A stretch of DNA of 64,000 nucleotides from Mesorhizobium sp. (GTDB taxonomy: Bacteria > Pseudomonadota > Alphaproteobacteria > Rhizobiales > Rhizobiaceae). Both the position numbers and the translations under genes were made by a program. The DNA is taken from positions 186,001-250,000 of the forward strand of contig NZ_SUHQ01000006.1 in the NCBI RefSeq assembly GCF_004962245.1, in the 5' to 3' direction. Each line of letters begins with the position of its first letter. Position 1 is the stretch's first letter. Positions 43,244 through 51,616 of this stretch are shown here, piece after piece. The notes below the pieces were generated by a model. It did not search any database. It was given only the letters and a program-made list of their open reading frames with translations, and was not told the origin of the DNA.

Positions 43244-45691
43244 ATGCCCCGTTCAAAAGCTATGGCCGAAACGCCGGCCGAGACGTTTCCGGCGGAAGAT
43301 ATTGATGCTCTGCGGCGTGTGCTCGACGCTGTGCCGCATCCGATCTTCATCAAGGACGACCAGCACCGTTTTGTCGTGCTGAATCAAAGCATGTGCGAGC
43401 TCATGGGGCATCGACACGAGCAACTGGCCGGCAAGACAGATCACGACTTCATGCCAAAGGAGATTGCAGACGTCTTTCGGCGGATCGACCAGCTGGTGCT
43501 GGAGACCGACGAAATCAACGAAAACGAGGAGTTCATCCGCGGTAACCATGGAGAGGTTCGCACCATCCTGACCCGAAAGAAACGGGCCTGCCTTGCTAAC
43601 GGCACCCGCCTCGTCATCGGTTCCCTGTCCGATATCACCGAACTGAAACAGCGTGAGGCCTCGTCGCGACTTCTGTTCGACAGCAACCCTGTTCCGATGT
43701 GGGTATTCGAGAAAAGCAGCTTGCGGTTTCTGGCTGTCAACGACGCTGCGGTCGAGAGTTACGGCTACACTCGAGAGCAGTTCCTGGCGATGACATTGCT
43801 CGACATCAGGCCGGCTCAGGATGCCGACGCACTGCGCAAGATGGCCGGAACGAAAAGGGATAGTTACGACACTGGCCAGACATGGCGTCACCTGAAGGCG
43901 GACGGAAGCCTTATCGACGTCATCGTCTACTCCCAGAGGTTCCAATATGAAGGCCGCGCGGCGGCAATGGTGGCGGTCGTCGATGTGACTGAACGCAAGC
44001 GGGCAAATGACGAACTCCGCCGCACCCGCGAATTTCTCGACACGATCATCGAAAACGTTCCCGCCATGCTTTTCGTCAAGGAAGCTCTAACTCATCGCTA
44101 CATCCTGATGAACCGCGCGGGCGAGGAATTGCTCGGCATTCCTCGCGATGAACTGATCGGCAAGACGGATTACGACCTCTTTCCAAGGGATGAGGCGGAT
44201 TTGTTCTTCATGCGCGACCAGGAAGTGTTGCGTGCCGATCGTCTGCAGATCGCAGAGGAGGAGACTGTCCGCACGCGCTCCAATGGGATGCGCGACCTCA
44301 TGATGAAAAGACTCGCAGTCGACAGTGACGATGGAAAAAACAAATACCTGCTCGGCGTTGCCGAGGACATAACCGAGCGCAAGCGCGCCGTGGCGCGCAT
44401 TGCCCATCTGGCAAACCACGACGCGCTTACCGATCTTCCGAACCGTCCCGCCTTTGCGGAGCGTCTGAATTTTACCCTTGAGCGGGCGTCATCGAACAGC
44501 GAGCGCTTCGCGGTCCTGTGTCTCGACCTGGACGGGTTCAAGGATATCAACGACGTGTTTGGCCACTCGGCGGGAGACGAACTTCTGCGCAAAATGTCGA
44601 GCCGTCTTGCCGCGGCGGCGAACGGCGCATTCCTGGCCCGCATTGGCGGCGACGAGTTCACCCTGGTTGTCGCCGACGGCCCGCAGCCTGCGACCGCGGT
44701 TGCGCTTGCCGATCGTCTACTGGAAACAGCGGCGGAAGACTTCGACATCGAGGGTCAAAATCTGCGCGTCGGGCTGAGCATCGGAATCGCCTTTTTCCCA
44801 AACGACGGCACGACTGCGGCCACGCTCCTCAGCAATGCGGACGCCGCGCTCTATCGTGCGAAGGCTGCGGGTCGTGGCGTGTTTCGCGTGTTCGAAGCCG
44901 ATATGGACAGGCGGCTGCGTGAACGACGCGTCCTTCAGCAGGATCTCCGGTCGGCGATCCTTCGCAAGGAGCTGATGTTGCACTACCAACCACAGGCCCT
45001 GGTCTCCGGCGAGATCATCGTCTTTGAGGCCTTGGCCCGCTGGCGACATGCAGTGCATGGCATGGTTTCACCATCCAAGTTCATCCCGCTGGCTGAAGAA
45101 AGCGGGCTGATCATTCCGATTGGCGAGTGGATTCTCCGTGAGGCTTGTCGGGAGGCTGCATCCTGGGCGAATCCCCTCCAGATCGCGGTCAATCTTTCGC
45201 CGGTCCAGTTCCGTCACGGCAATCTTCCGGCCTTGGTGCACACAATCCTGCTCGAGACCGGCCTAGATCCTGGCCGCCTGGAGCTCGAAATTACCGAGGG
45301 CGTGCTGTTTGACGACTTTTCACGCGCGAGCTCGATCCTCAGGCGGCTGAAAACCCTTGGCGTGAAAATAGCCATGGACGATTTTGGCACCGGCTACTCG
45401 TCTCTTTCCTACCTGCAATCCTTCCCGTTCGATAAGATCAAGATCGATCAATCGTTCGTCGCCAAGCTCAAGAACACGCCCCAATCCAGCGCCATTATCC
45501 GCGCCATCGTCGGATTGGGACGCGGGCTCTCCATGAACATCGTCGCGGAAGGCGTGGAGACATCGGCGCAACTTGATTTCCTGCGTGCCGAGGATTGCAA
45601 TGCGGTGCAGGGCTTCCTGGTCGGCCGGCCTCATCCCATCGAGCGATATGCCAGGCAGGTCGGCCGATATGAGGTCGCAGCGATCCGTTAG
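43244..45691 (+). CDS. Triple-PAS GGDEF-EAL c-di-GMP protein
   Basis: 815 residues, no membrane segment. PAS 1 about 20-140 (DAVPHPIFIKDDQHRFVVLN), PAS 2 about 145-255 (LFDSNPVPMWVFEKSSLRFL), PAS 3 about 265-385 (IENVPAMLFVKEALTHRYIL). The cyclase domain has DLDGFKDINDVFGHSAGDEL and RIGGDEFTL (intact GGDEF). The phosphodiesterase domain has FEALARWRH (intact EAL) and MDDFGTGYSSLSYLQSFPFD, KIKIDQSFV and AEGVET. It could make and break c-di-GMP. ATG 43244 preferred over 43211. Stands alone, divergent from nothing nearby. Confidence 0.92.
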   Translation: MPRSKAMAETPAETFPAEDIDALRRVLDAVPHPIFIKDDQHRFVVLNQSMCELMGHRHEQLAGKTDHDFMPKEIADVFRRIDQLVLETDEINENEEFIRGNHGEVRTILTRKKRACLANGTRLVIGSLSDITELKQREASSRLLFDSNPVPMWVFEKSSLRFLAVNDAAVESYGYTREQFLAMTLLDIRPAQDADALRKMAGTKRDSYDTGQTWRHLKADGSLIDVIVYSQRFQYEGRAAAMVAVVDVTERKRANDELRRTREFLDTIIENVPAMLFVKEALTHRYILMNRAGEELLGIPRDELIGKTDYDLFPRDEADLFFMRDQEVLRADRLQIAEEETVRTRSNGMRDLMMKRLAVDSDDGKNKYLLGVAEDITERKRAVARIAHLANHDALTDLPNRPAFAERLNFTLERASSNSERFAVLCLDLDGFKDINDVFGHSAGDELLRKMSSRLAAAANGAFLARIGGDEFTLVVADGPQPATAVALADRLLETAAEDFDIEGQNLRVGLSIGIAFFPNDGTTAATLLSNADAALYRAKAAGRGVFRVFEADMDRRLRERRVLQQDLRSAILRKELMLHYQPQALVSGEIIVFEALARWRHAVHGMVSPSKFIPLAEESGLIIPIGEWILREACREAASWANPLQIAVNLSPVQFRHGNLPALVHTILLETGLDPGRLELEITEGVLFDDFSRASSILRRLKTLGVKIAMDDFGTGYSSLSYLQSFPFDKIKIDQSFVAKLKNTPQSSAIIRAIVGLGRGLSMNIVAEGVETSAQLDFLRAEDCNAVQGFLVGRPHPIERYARQVGRYEVAAIR

Positions 45692-45809
45692 AAATCACGG
45701 ATCGCTGACCTCAACCGACGTTTAAGGCCAAAGAAGCGCCGAAGGAACAAATCGCGGCGCCGCCACGTTGCATTTCCAGTGCAATGCTTGTGACAGTGAG
45801 GCTGTTGTC

Positions 45810-46679
45810 TTGGCGCCGAGAGCAAATTGGAAGGGCTTCCTGAAAATTGGAGAGTTTAGCTGTCCGGTGGCGCTCTATACGGCAGCCTCGGCCTCCGAGC
45901 GGATCGCCTTCCACACGATAAACCGCGCCACGGGACACAGGGTGCATCGCGCGTTCGTCGATAGCGACACCGGCAAACCCGTCGAGAAGGACGATCAGGT
46001 CAAAGGGTATGAGATCAGCCCGGGTGACTACGTCATGCTCGAACCCGACGAGGTCGCAGACGCTGTCCCCGAAAGCGACAAGACGCTATCGGTTTCGGCC
46101 TTCATCGGCTGTTCCGAGGTCGACGACGTGTATTTCGACAAGCCGTATTACCTCGCCCCGCCGGACAAACACGCGGAAGAGGCATTCGGGCTGATCCGCG
46201 AAGGCATGCGCAGGAAGAAAGTCGCCGCGATCGCCCAGACCGTCCTGTTCCGGCGTGTCCGGACCCTGCTCATCCGGGCCTATGACGAAGGGCTGGTCGC
46301 AACCACGCTGAACTTCGACTACGAAGTGCGCTCGGCGGACGAGGCCTTCGACGACGTCCCGGACCTGAAGATCAAGGGCGATATGCTCGAACTGGCCGAA
46401 CACATCATCAAGACCAAAAAGGGGAAATTCGATCCAACCAAATTCGACGACCGCTACGAGACGGCGCTTGCCGAGGTTGTAAAAGCAAAGCTCGAGGGCA
46501 AAAAGATCGCAATTCCCAAGCAGCCCAAGCGGGAGAAGGTCGTCGATCTTATGGACGCGCTGCGCCAGAGTGCCGGCATTGGCGGCAAGCAGCCCTCGAC
46601 CAGGAAGCCCCCGGCAAAATCAAAGCCGGCGCGCCACGCAAAGGCGAAGGAGACTGCGCCGCCCCGGAAGGCCAGCTGA
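45810..46679 (+). CDS. ku: Ku protein (NHEJ), copy 1
   Basis: Bacterial Ku, binding DNA ends for non-homologous end joining. About 289 residues: APRANWKGFLKIGEFSCPVA, RIAFHTINRATGHRVHRAFV, KGYEISPGDYVMLEPDEVAD, KPYYLAPPDKHAEEAFGLIR and a basic C-terminal tail (KPARHAKAKETAPPRKAS). The TTG at 45810 gives the usual start of this family (MAPRxxWKGxLKIG) and has GTGAGG upstream; the frame from 45768 adds 14 odd residues. The next frame begins three bases later with what looks like the start of ligD. Confidence 0.92.
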   Translation: MAPRANWKGFLKIGEFSCPVALYTAASASERIAFHTINRATGHRVHRAFVDSDTGKPVEKDDQVKGYEISPGDYVMLEPDEVADAVPESDKTLSVSAFIGCSEVDDVYFDKPYYLAPPDKHAEEAFGLIREGMRRKKVAAIAQTVLFRRVRTLLIRAYDEGLVATTLNFDYEVRSADEAFDDVPDLKIKGDMLELAEHIIKTKKGKFDPTKFDDRYETALAEVVKAKLEGKKIAIPKQPKREKVVDLMDALRQSAGIGGKQPSTRKPPAKSKPARHAKAKETAPPRKAS

Positions 46680-46682
46680 CAA

Positions 46683-46730
46683 ATGGCGCTCGAGACTTAC
46701 CGCAAGAAGCGCAACTTTCAGTCACCCGGT
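46683..46730 (+). pseudogene. ligD: Stub of ligD (ATP-dependent DNA ligase D)
   Basis: Three bases after the Ku stop, an ATG opens ALETYRKKRNF, which matches the opening of LigD phosphoesterase domains (LxTYRxKRDF). After that Phe the sequence (QSPGPFLNPASS) no longer resembles LigD and runs into the 3' end of the second Ku gene. The position is exactly that of ligD in ku-ligD operons. About 12-14 codons remain, so the rest seems deleted. Short match, so only moderate confidence. Confidence 0.55.
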
Positions 46731-46760
46731 CCGTTCCTCAATCCCGCCTCCTCCAGGCGC

Positions 46761-47558
46761 CTATTTTCGCTTTCCAGCCTCCGAGTTGATGCTCTTGCGC
46801 AGCGCATCCATGATGTTGATTACGTTGCTGGGCGGTTGCTCGGCCTTCGCCTTGGCTGGACGCTTCCTGCCTTTCTTCTTCGAGGCAATGATCTCCAGCA
46901 GCCGCGCCTGGACCGGATCTCCGGTCATGCCTGAATCCCATTGCCTGGTTCGCTCATCGATCAAGGTCGAGACCATATCCATCATTTTCGGGTCGGGTTT
47001 GGCATCGTCGATCTTGCCGAAATAATCCTCGGGATCGCGAACCTCGTCGCCATAGCGCAGTGTCCACAGCACGATGCCCTTGCCTCGCGGTTCGAGCATG
47101 ACGGCACGCTCGCGGCGGTACATGACCAGTCGCGATATTCCGACTGTCCCTGTCGACTGCATCGCGTCGCGAATGACCGAAAATGCCTCCTCCCCGACCG
47201 GATCGTCCGGGGTGAGGTAGTGGGGCTTGTCGTACCAGATCCAGCCGATGCTGTCGGCATCGACGAACATGTCGATGTCGATGGTACGCGTGCTCTCCAG
47301 CGCGACCGCGTCGAGTTCATCATCCTCGAGAAGGACGTATTCGTCCTCGCCGCGCTGATATCCCTTCACCTCGTCGTCCTCAGCAACGGGCTTGCCGCTG
47401 ACGGCATCGACATATTGGCTGACGACGCGATGCCCACTCTTGCGATTGAGCGTATGGAATCGGACCTTTTCCCTCTCGGTGGTAGCGGGTGTCATTGCGA
47501 CCGGACAGGTCACGAGCGAGAGCTTCAGATAGCCTTTCCAGAAAGGACGCGGCGCCAT
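46761..47558 (-). CDS. ku: Ku protein (NHEJ), copy 2
   Basis: 265 residues: APRPFWKGYLKLSLVTCPVA, VRFHTLNRKSGHRVVSQYVD, KGYQRGEDEYVLLEDDELDA, KPHYLTPDDPVGEEAFSVIR and LIDERTRQWDSGMTGDPVQA, then a short basic tail. Clearly different from copy 1 (roughly one third identical by eye), as in rhizobia where distinct Ku proteins pair or specialise. ATG 47558 gives the family start; frames extending to 47690 are rejected. Convergent with copy 1. Confidence 0.92.
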   Translation of the reverse strand: MAPRPFWKGYLKLSLVTCPVAMTPATTEREKVRFHTLNRKSGHRVVSQYVDAVSGKPVAEDDEVKGYQRGEDEYVLLEDDELDAVALESTRTIDIDMFVDADSIGWIWYDKPHYLTPDDPVGEEAFSVIRDAMQSTGTVGISRLVMYRRERAVMLEPRGKGIVLWTLRYGDEVRDPEDYFGKIDDAKPDPKMMDMVSTLIDERTRQWDSGMTGDPVQARLLEIIASKKKGRKRPAKAKAEQPPSNVINIMDALRKSINSEAGKRK

Positions 47559-47780
47559 CAAGGACCCCCGGGGGGAAGGTGCAAAACAGTCGAACGCGCC
47601 AGGGTGATCGTTGTTCCAGCAGCGTTTCGCCGCGCATCCCAAGGCTGGGCGGCAAGATCGCCCGCCTTCGACCGCAGGACTGGGCATCAATCGCCCATTC
47701 CGCTAAATCTTATCGACGGATGACGAAACAATTGCCTTCGATCGCCGTTTCGCCAAATCATCCCTGGGAAGGCAAAGACA

Positions 47781-48470
47781 ATGATCCTTGACGTGCCGAG
47801 ATTCAGAGATCGAGCGGATGCGGGGCGCCAGCTTGCCGCCGCATTGATCGGGTTCGCGGCGGCCGATCCGCTGGTGCTGGCGCTGCCGCGCGGCGGGGTT
47901 CCGGTTGGCTTCGAAGTGGCGAAGGCGCTCCGTGCCCGGCTCGACGTGCTGCTTGTGCGCAAGATCGGCGCACCGGGCGATCCCGAATACGGTATCGGCG
48001 CGGTCGTCGACGGGGAAAATCCGCAGCTCGTGCTGAACGAGGAGGCGATGGCTTTGGTGCAGCCGTCAGACGATTACGTCGAGGCAGAAAAACGGCGGCA
48101 GCTCCTCGAAATCGAGCGCCGCAGAAACCTCTATCTCGGCAGCAGGCCTGCGGCTCCAGTCCTGGGCCGGACCGTCATTGTCGTCGATGACGGCATAGCG
48201 ACCGGAGGAACGGTCAGAGTGGCGCTCAAGGCGCTGAGGAAGGATCGGGCCGGCCATGTTGTCTTGGCCGTTCCGGTAGCGCCCCGGGAGACGCTGGACC
48301 TGATAAATCCCGATGTGGACGAAGTGGTCTGTCTCGCCACGCCCGAACCGTTTGTTGCGGTGGGCCGGTATTATGAGAATTTCGAGCAGACCACGGATAC
48401 GGAGGTGGTCCGGCTGCTGCAGCAGGCAGAGCGGTTCGAGAATAAATCATCGATGCAATCTGCCGGTTAG
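47781..48470 (+). CDS. Phosphoribosyltransferase-family protein
   Basis: 229 residues. PRPP loop signature VIVVDDGIATGGTVRVALKA near residue 135, preceded by LVLALPRGGVPVGFEVAKAL and LVRKIGAPGDPEYGIGAVVD. The C-terminal part (VVCLATPEPFVAVGRYYENF) is typical of stand-alone PRTases found in stress clusters, some fused to hydrolases. Substrate unknown. It diverges from Ku copy 2. Confidence 0.87.
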   Translation: MILDVPRFRDRADAGRQLAAALIGFAAADPLVLALPRGGVPVGFEVAKALRARLDVLLVRKIGAPGDPEYGIGAVVDGENPQLVLNEEAMALVQPSDDYVEAEKRRQLLEIERRRNLYLGSRPAAPVLGRTVIVVDDGIATGGTVRVALKALRKDRAGHVVLAVPVAPRETLDLINPDVDEVVCLATPEPFVAVGRYYENFEQTTDTEVVRLLQQAERFENKSSMQSAG

Positions 48471-48819
48471 CTCATCGCCGACAGCCGGGGGCGCACGCAC
48501 CGGCGATATTTTCTTTCTGGTGATTGCGGGCCACGGTCTTCGCGAAGCGGAGCGCAGAACCCGGGATTGACGCAAGAGGGTGTAGTTGCGTGGCTTCAAC
48601 TTGACAGGTGACGGCAGTAATGCTAGGAATTTATCCATAGTGCTGATTTGCGCCGACGACCGCCGCAAGGCGGTTTTTTGTTTCAGGCATCACCCTTCGC
48701 CGGGCCGTAGGGAGATCGAGGCGGACCTCGCCCGGGAGCCGCTGAAGACGATGATGGGCTGACGGTGCTTGCCTGCCTGCGGACCAAAGGCCGTTGACCT
48801 GCAACTTTCCCCGGGCCGG
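48471..48819. other. Intergenic stretch with a promoter-terminator unit
   Basis: About 350 bases without a supportable gene. It holds the promoter-like and terminator elements at 48601-48679 described separately; the rest gives no clear feature. Confidence 0.45.
48601..48679 (+). ncRNA. Candidate short RNA: promoter and terminator without an ORF
   Basis: TTGACA at 48601-48606, 17 bases, TAGGAA at 48624-48629, then about 25-30 bases and a hairpin ACCGCC-GCAA-GGCGGT (48659-48674) followed by six T. A GNRA tetraloop caps the stem. A transcript starting near 48636 would be about 45 nucleotides, too short for most known rhizobial sRNAs. It may alternatively be just the terminator of the phosphoribosyltransferase transcript. 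The -10 box is poor. Confidence 0.4.
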
Positions 48820-49134
48820 TCACTCCTTGACGTAGGCGCCCGGCTGGTGGCCGCTCTTGGGGGTCTTGGCATCCTTGGAGCGCCCGGCGATCGAGGGGCC
48901 TGCACCGGACGTCTTTTGTGTCGCGGCACTTGGGGTGGCTTGCCTGGCCGGATTCTGCCCTTCGGACTGACGGGTCTTGTCCTCCACCTCGCCCTTTGAC
49001 CGTGTCAGGCCCATTCCACCGGCAGGCTTCTTGTTGCCGGCCGCCTCTTGGGAGAATTGGTCCGAAGCGTCCGCATCGGTCTTGGCCGGGTATTTGGTTG
49101 CGCCGTGTTCGTAACGGGTGTCGTTTCTAGCCAT
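48820..49134 (-). CDS. Hydrophilic hypothetical protein
   Basis: 104 residues, very polar and apparently disordered: ARNDTRYEHGATKYPAKTDA, DASDQFSQEAAGNKKPAGGM, PSIAGRSKDAKTPKSGHQPG. No Cys and few hydrophobics, like small stress or hydrophilin-type proteins, though no family is recognised. GGAGAA precedes ATG 49134. Confidence 0.6.
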   Translation of the reverse strand: MARNDTRYEHGATKYPAKTDADASDQFSQEAAGNKKPAGGMGLTRSKGEVEDKTRQSEGQNPARQATPSAATQKTSGAGPSIAGRSKDAKTPKSGHQPGAYVKE

Positions 49135-49253
49135 AGCGTTTCTCCAATTGCCTCGCTCACCTGGATGTTGCGCGGCACCGCGCCGTCAAACGGGCGCGGC
49201 GCCTGCTGGCGCGGCTGCCGATAGTCCGCAAACGCTCAGGCGTCCTTCGCCAG

Positions 49254-49502
49254 TCAGGCCTCTCGCCATGGCGTGCGTAGGATGTCGGCGCCGGGCTGCT
49301 CGTCGAACAGGACCGCGCAGCCGCGCGCCAGCGCTACCGGCGACAGGGCATTGGCCACGGTTTCGTCCGGCGAGATGAAGTCGCCGGTCAGTACCCGCCA
49401 CTCTTCCACGGCTTTGGCCATCGACACCAATCGCCCCGCGGCGCGGCCGGTCGTACAGGCGTTTATGACGGAAACGAGATCGATCATTTGGAACTGGCCC
49501 AT
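49254..49502 (-). CDS. Hypothetical protein
   Basis: 82 residues: GQFQMIDLVSVINACTTGRA, AGRLVSMAKAVEEWRVLTGD and GCAVLFDEQPGADILRTPWR. ATG 49502 has GGAGG six bases upstream, a strong signal; extending to 49607 is not justified. It is soluble and of unknown function. Confidence 0.6.
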   Translation of the reverse strand: MGQFQMIDLVSVINACTTGRAAGRLVSMAKAVEEWRVLTGDFISPDETVANALSPVALARGCAVLFDEQPGADILRTPWREA

Positions 49503-49729
49503 CACAGGCCTCCGCAAACAGCGTCCCTTTCCGACTATGAACGTCGCGGGGATCGACAATGTTCCCGGCCTGGCCGAAAAGGGCGAGCGGTGCGAACTTG
49601 CCATCAACCATTCGGCTTCAGGCGCGGTGCATCACATCGCCCCTCAGAAGCCCCACCGGTGTCGCGCCCACAGAGCTAAGCATCCTCTTGAGCGCTACCG
49701 CGACCCCTATGGTGGCACCTCTTTCGCTT

Positions 49730-50701
49730 TCAGCCGCCCGTTTCGGTCTCGATCACGACAAGCCGGTCGGTCCCGGACTCCGCGCCCCACACCTCGCCGG
49801 GACGCCCATTGAGCTGACGCACATTGGCGTTGTCGCGATCGGACGGGAAGCTCGCGAAGGTCTCCGTTTCCGGGTCGAAGCGGACGATGGCATTGGCGCT
49901 GAAATCGGTGAGCCAGACCTTGTCGCTTTCATCGACATAGACAGCGTAGGCCTGGGGCTCGTCTCCAGGCAGCTTCCAGCTCCGCCAATCCTTCGCCGCC
50001 GGATCGAAGACGCTGACCTGGCCGGCGTCCCATTCGCTGACCCAAATGCGACCTTTGGAATCAGACCAGACGCGGCGGGCGCCCTGATCCGCGGTCGGCG
50101 GGTCGATCGGGGAAGCCTCGCCGGTCGAAAGATCGATCCGGGCGATATGGTTGCCGGCGAGCGAGGCGTAGTAGACCTCGCCGGACGGCGTGGTCGTGAT
50201 CCCGTAGGGGCCGCGACCGCGCGGCGCGTTCCAGACGTCGACCCTGCCACTTGCCGGATCGAGCCTGCCGTAGATACCGCTCTGCCCCGTGAACCAGAGC
50301 CGCCCGTTCTTGTCGAGGGAACCAGTGTTGAGGTTCGCGTTGGCGTGCCCCTCGGGGAGCGGAAAGGCCTTCACCGCCTCCGTCTCGGGATCGACGCGCA
50401 CGATGGCGTTGAGGCCGCTGTCGGTCACCCAGGCGGCGCCGTCGGGACCGACAATCACGCCGTGCGGCGCCGAGCCGTCGCCGAGGGTGACGTGCTCGAC
50501 CTCGCCTGTCTCAGGACTGAGCCGCCCAAGCGCGCCTTGCCCCTGGGCGGTGTACCAGACGGATCCATCCGGAGCCGGAGCCACATCGTGCGGGCCGGCG
50601 CCCTCCGGAACGGGATAGTAGCGGACCTCCTGCTCGGCGGCACGCGCGGCTGCCGAGCAGAGCAGCGCGGCGAACAAAGTCGACACAATCGTACGAAGCA
50701 T
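49730..50701 (-). CDS. Exported Vgb-like beta-propeller protein
   Basis: 323 residues: signal peptide (LRTIVSTLFAALLCSAAARA) and about six repeats of a 40-42 residue unit with patterns such as PHDVAPAPDGSVWYTAQGQG, PHGVIVGPDGAAWVTDSGLN and PYGITTTPSGEVYYASLAGN, typical of virginiamycin B lyase/NHL-type propellers. Many such proteins are not lyases; periplasmic location suggests a binding or lactone-hydrolase role. GAGGAG precedes ATG 50701. Divergent from the cytochrome c gene with the Fnr-type box between. Confidence 0.85.
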   Translation of the reverse strand: MLRTIVSTLFAALLCSAAARAAEQEVRYYPVPEGAGPHDVAPAPDGSVWYTAQGQGALGRLSPETGEVEHVTLGDGSAPHGVIVGPDGAAWVTDSGLNAIVRVDPETEAVKAFPLPEGHANANLNTGSLDKNGRLWFTGQSGIYGRLDPASGRVDVWNAPRGRGPYGITTTPSGEVYYASLAGNHIARIDLSTGEASPIDPPTADQGARRVWSDSKGRIWVSEWDAGQVSVFDPAAKDWRSWKLPGDEPQAYAVYVDESDKVWLTDFSANAIVRFDPETETFASFPSDRDNANVRQLNGRPGEVWGAESGTDRLVVIETETGG

Positions 50702-50876
50702 GGCGAACTCCTCACATCGCGAGTTCATTTGCACAGTGAACGATCCGACGCGCCCTTTTCGTCTTTTGGATGGCATGTCAGCGGTTGTGAGGTTGACCAT
50801 CAAGAGGCTTCGCAGGCACTGGCGAATGGGAAGACCCCGCGCTCGCGTCATCTGGTGGAGACCGCCCGCATGCAAA

Positions 50877-50890
50877 TTGATCCGGATCAA
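50877..50890. promoter_or_regulatory. FNR/FixK box
   Basis: TTGATCCGGATCAA, a perfect 14-base palindrome matching the FNR/FixK consensus TTGAT-N4-ATCAA. Its centre is 57 bases before the cytochrome c start. A TATAGG at 50910-50915 suggests transcription from about 50922, placing the box near -40, the usual activating position. Confidence 0.82.
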
Positions 50891-50940
50891 CGTGTTCACG
50901 TGCTGACGCTATAGGCTGAGTTACCAATTGGGGACCGCAG

Positions 50941-51339
50941 ATGAAACTCCTCATTGCCGCAGCGCTTGCAACCATGGCCTGCAAGGCGTCCACCGCGCAG
51001 GAAATGAGCTATGGCGAGGCGGAATACCTAAACTCCTGCGCGGTCTGCCACGGCCTTTACGGCAGGGGCGATGGGCCCTTGGGCGATGTGCTGTTGAAGC
51101 GCCCGGCCGACCTGACAAGTCTTTCCGAACGGAACGGCGGCGCGTTTCCCTATTCGAGGGTGTTCGCGACGATCGACGGTCGCTATGCCGTGTCAAGCCA
51201 TGGCGATCGCGAAATGCCTGTGTGGGGTCGCCAGTTCCTCGAAGAGGACGTAAAAGTCTATGGCCCCAGTGGCGGCGAGATTGTCACGACGGAACGCATC
51301 CACAACCTGGCCAGTTACATCGAGACGCTGCAGCATTAG
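50941..51339 (+). CDS. Periplasmic c-type cytochrome
   Basis: 132 residues: short signal peptide (KLLIAAALATMACKASTAQE), one haem site CAVCHG followed by LYGRGDGPLGD, and an axial Met candidate in REMPVWGRQF, then the C-terminal helix (TTERIHNLASYIETLQH). A class I mono-haem electron carrier. An FNR/FixK box upstream implies expression at low oxygen. It diverges from the Vgb-like gene. Confidence 0.88.
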   Translation: MKLLIAAALATMACKASTAQEMSYGEAEYLNSCAVCHGLYGRGDGPLGDVLLKRPADLTSLSERNGGAFPYSRVFATIDGRYAVSSHGDREMPVWGRQFLEEDVKVYGPSGGEIVTTERIHNLASYIETLQH

Positions 51340-51616
51340 ATTCCGGCAGCCGCGAAGTTCGCAAATGGCTTGCTGTATGGATTGGTGCACGTTCCCAGGC
51401 GCCAGCCAACCTGGCTCCGGACCGCTATGATTCATACCTGCCCGAGCTTGGATGAACGCGTTGGTCGGATTCATGCCAGGCAGCGTCTCGGCGCCGTGTC
51501 ATTTTGGTGAAGACCGGCCTGCGGCGGCGCAAGATGTATAGACAACCGGCCGCAACTGGTGTTCGTTTCCAATCCGACCGCATGCAATTTTTGGAAAATG
51601 CAGGAACCGTAACGGC

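Noticed and set aside
49559..50914. 451-codon plus-strand ORF
   Set aside because: Antisense to the Vgb-like propeller gene, whose repeats and signal peptide are clear.
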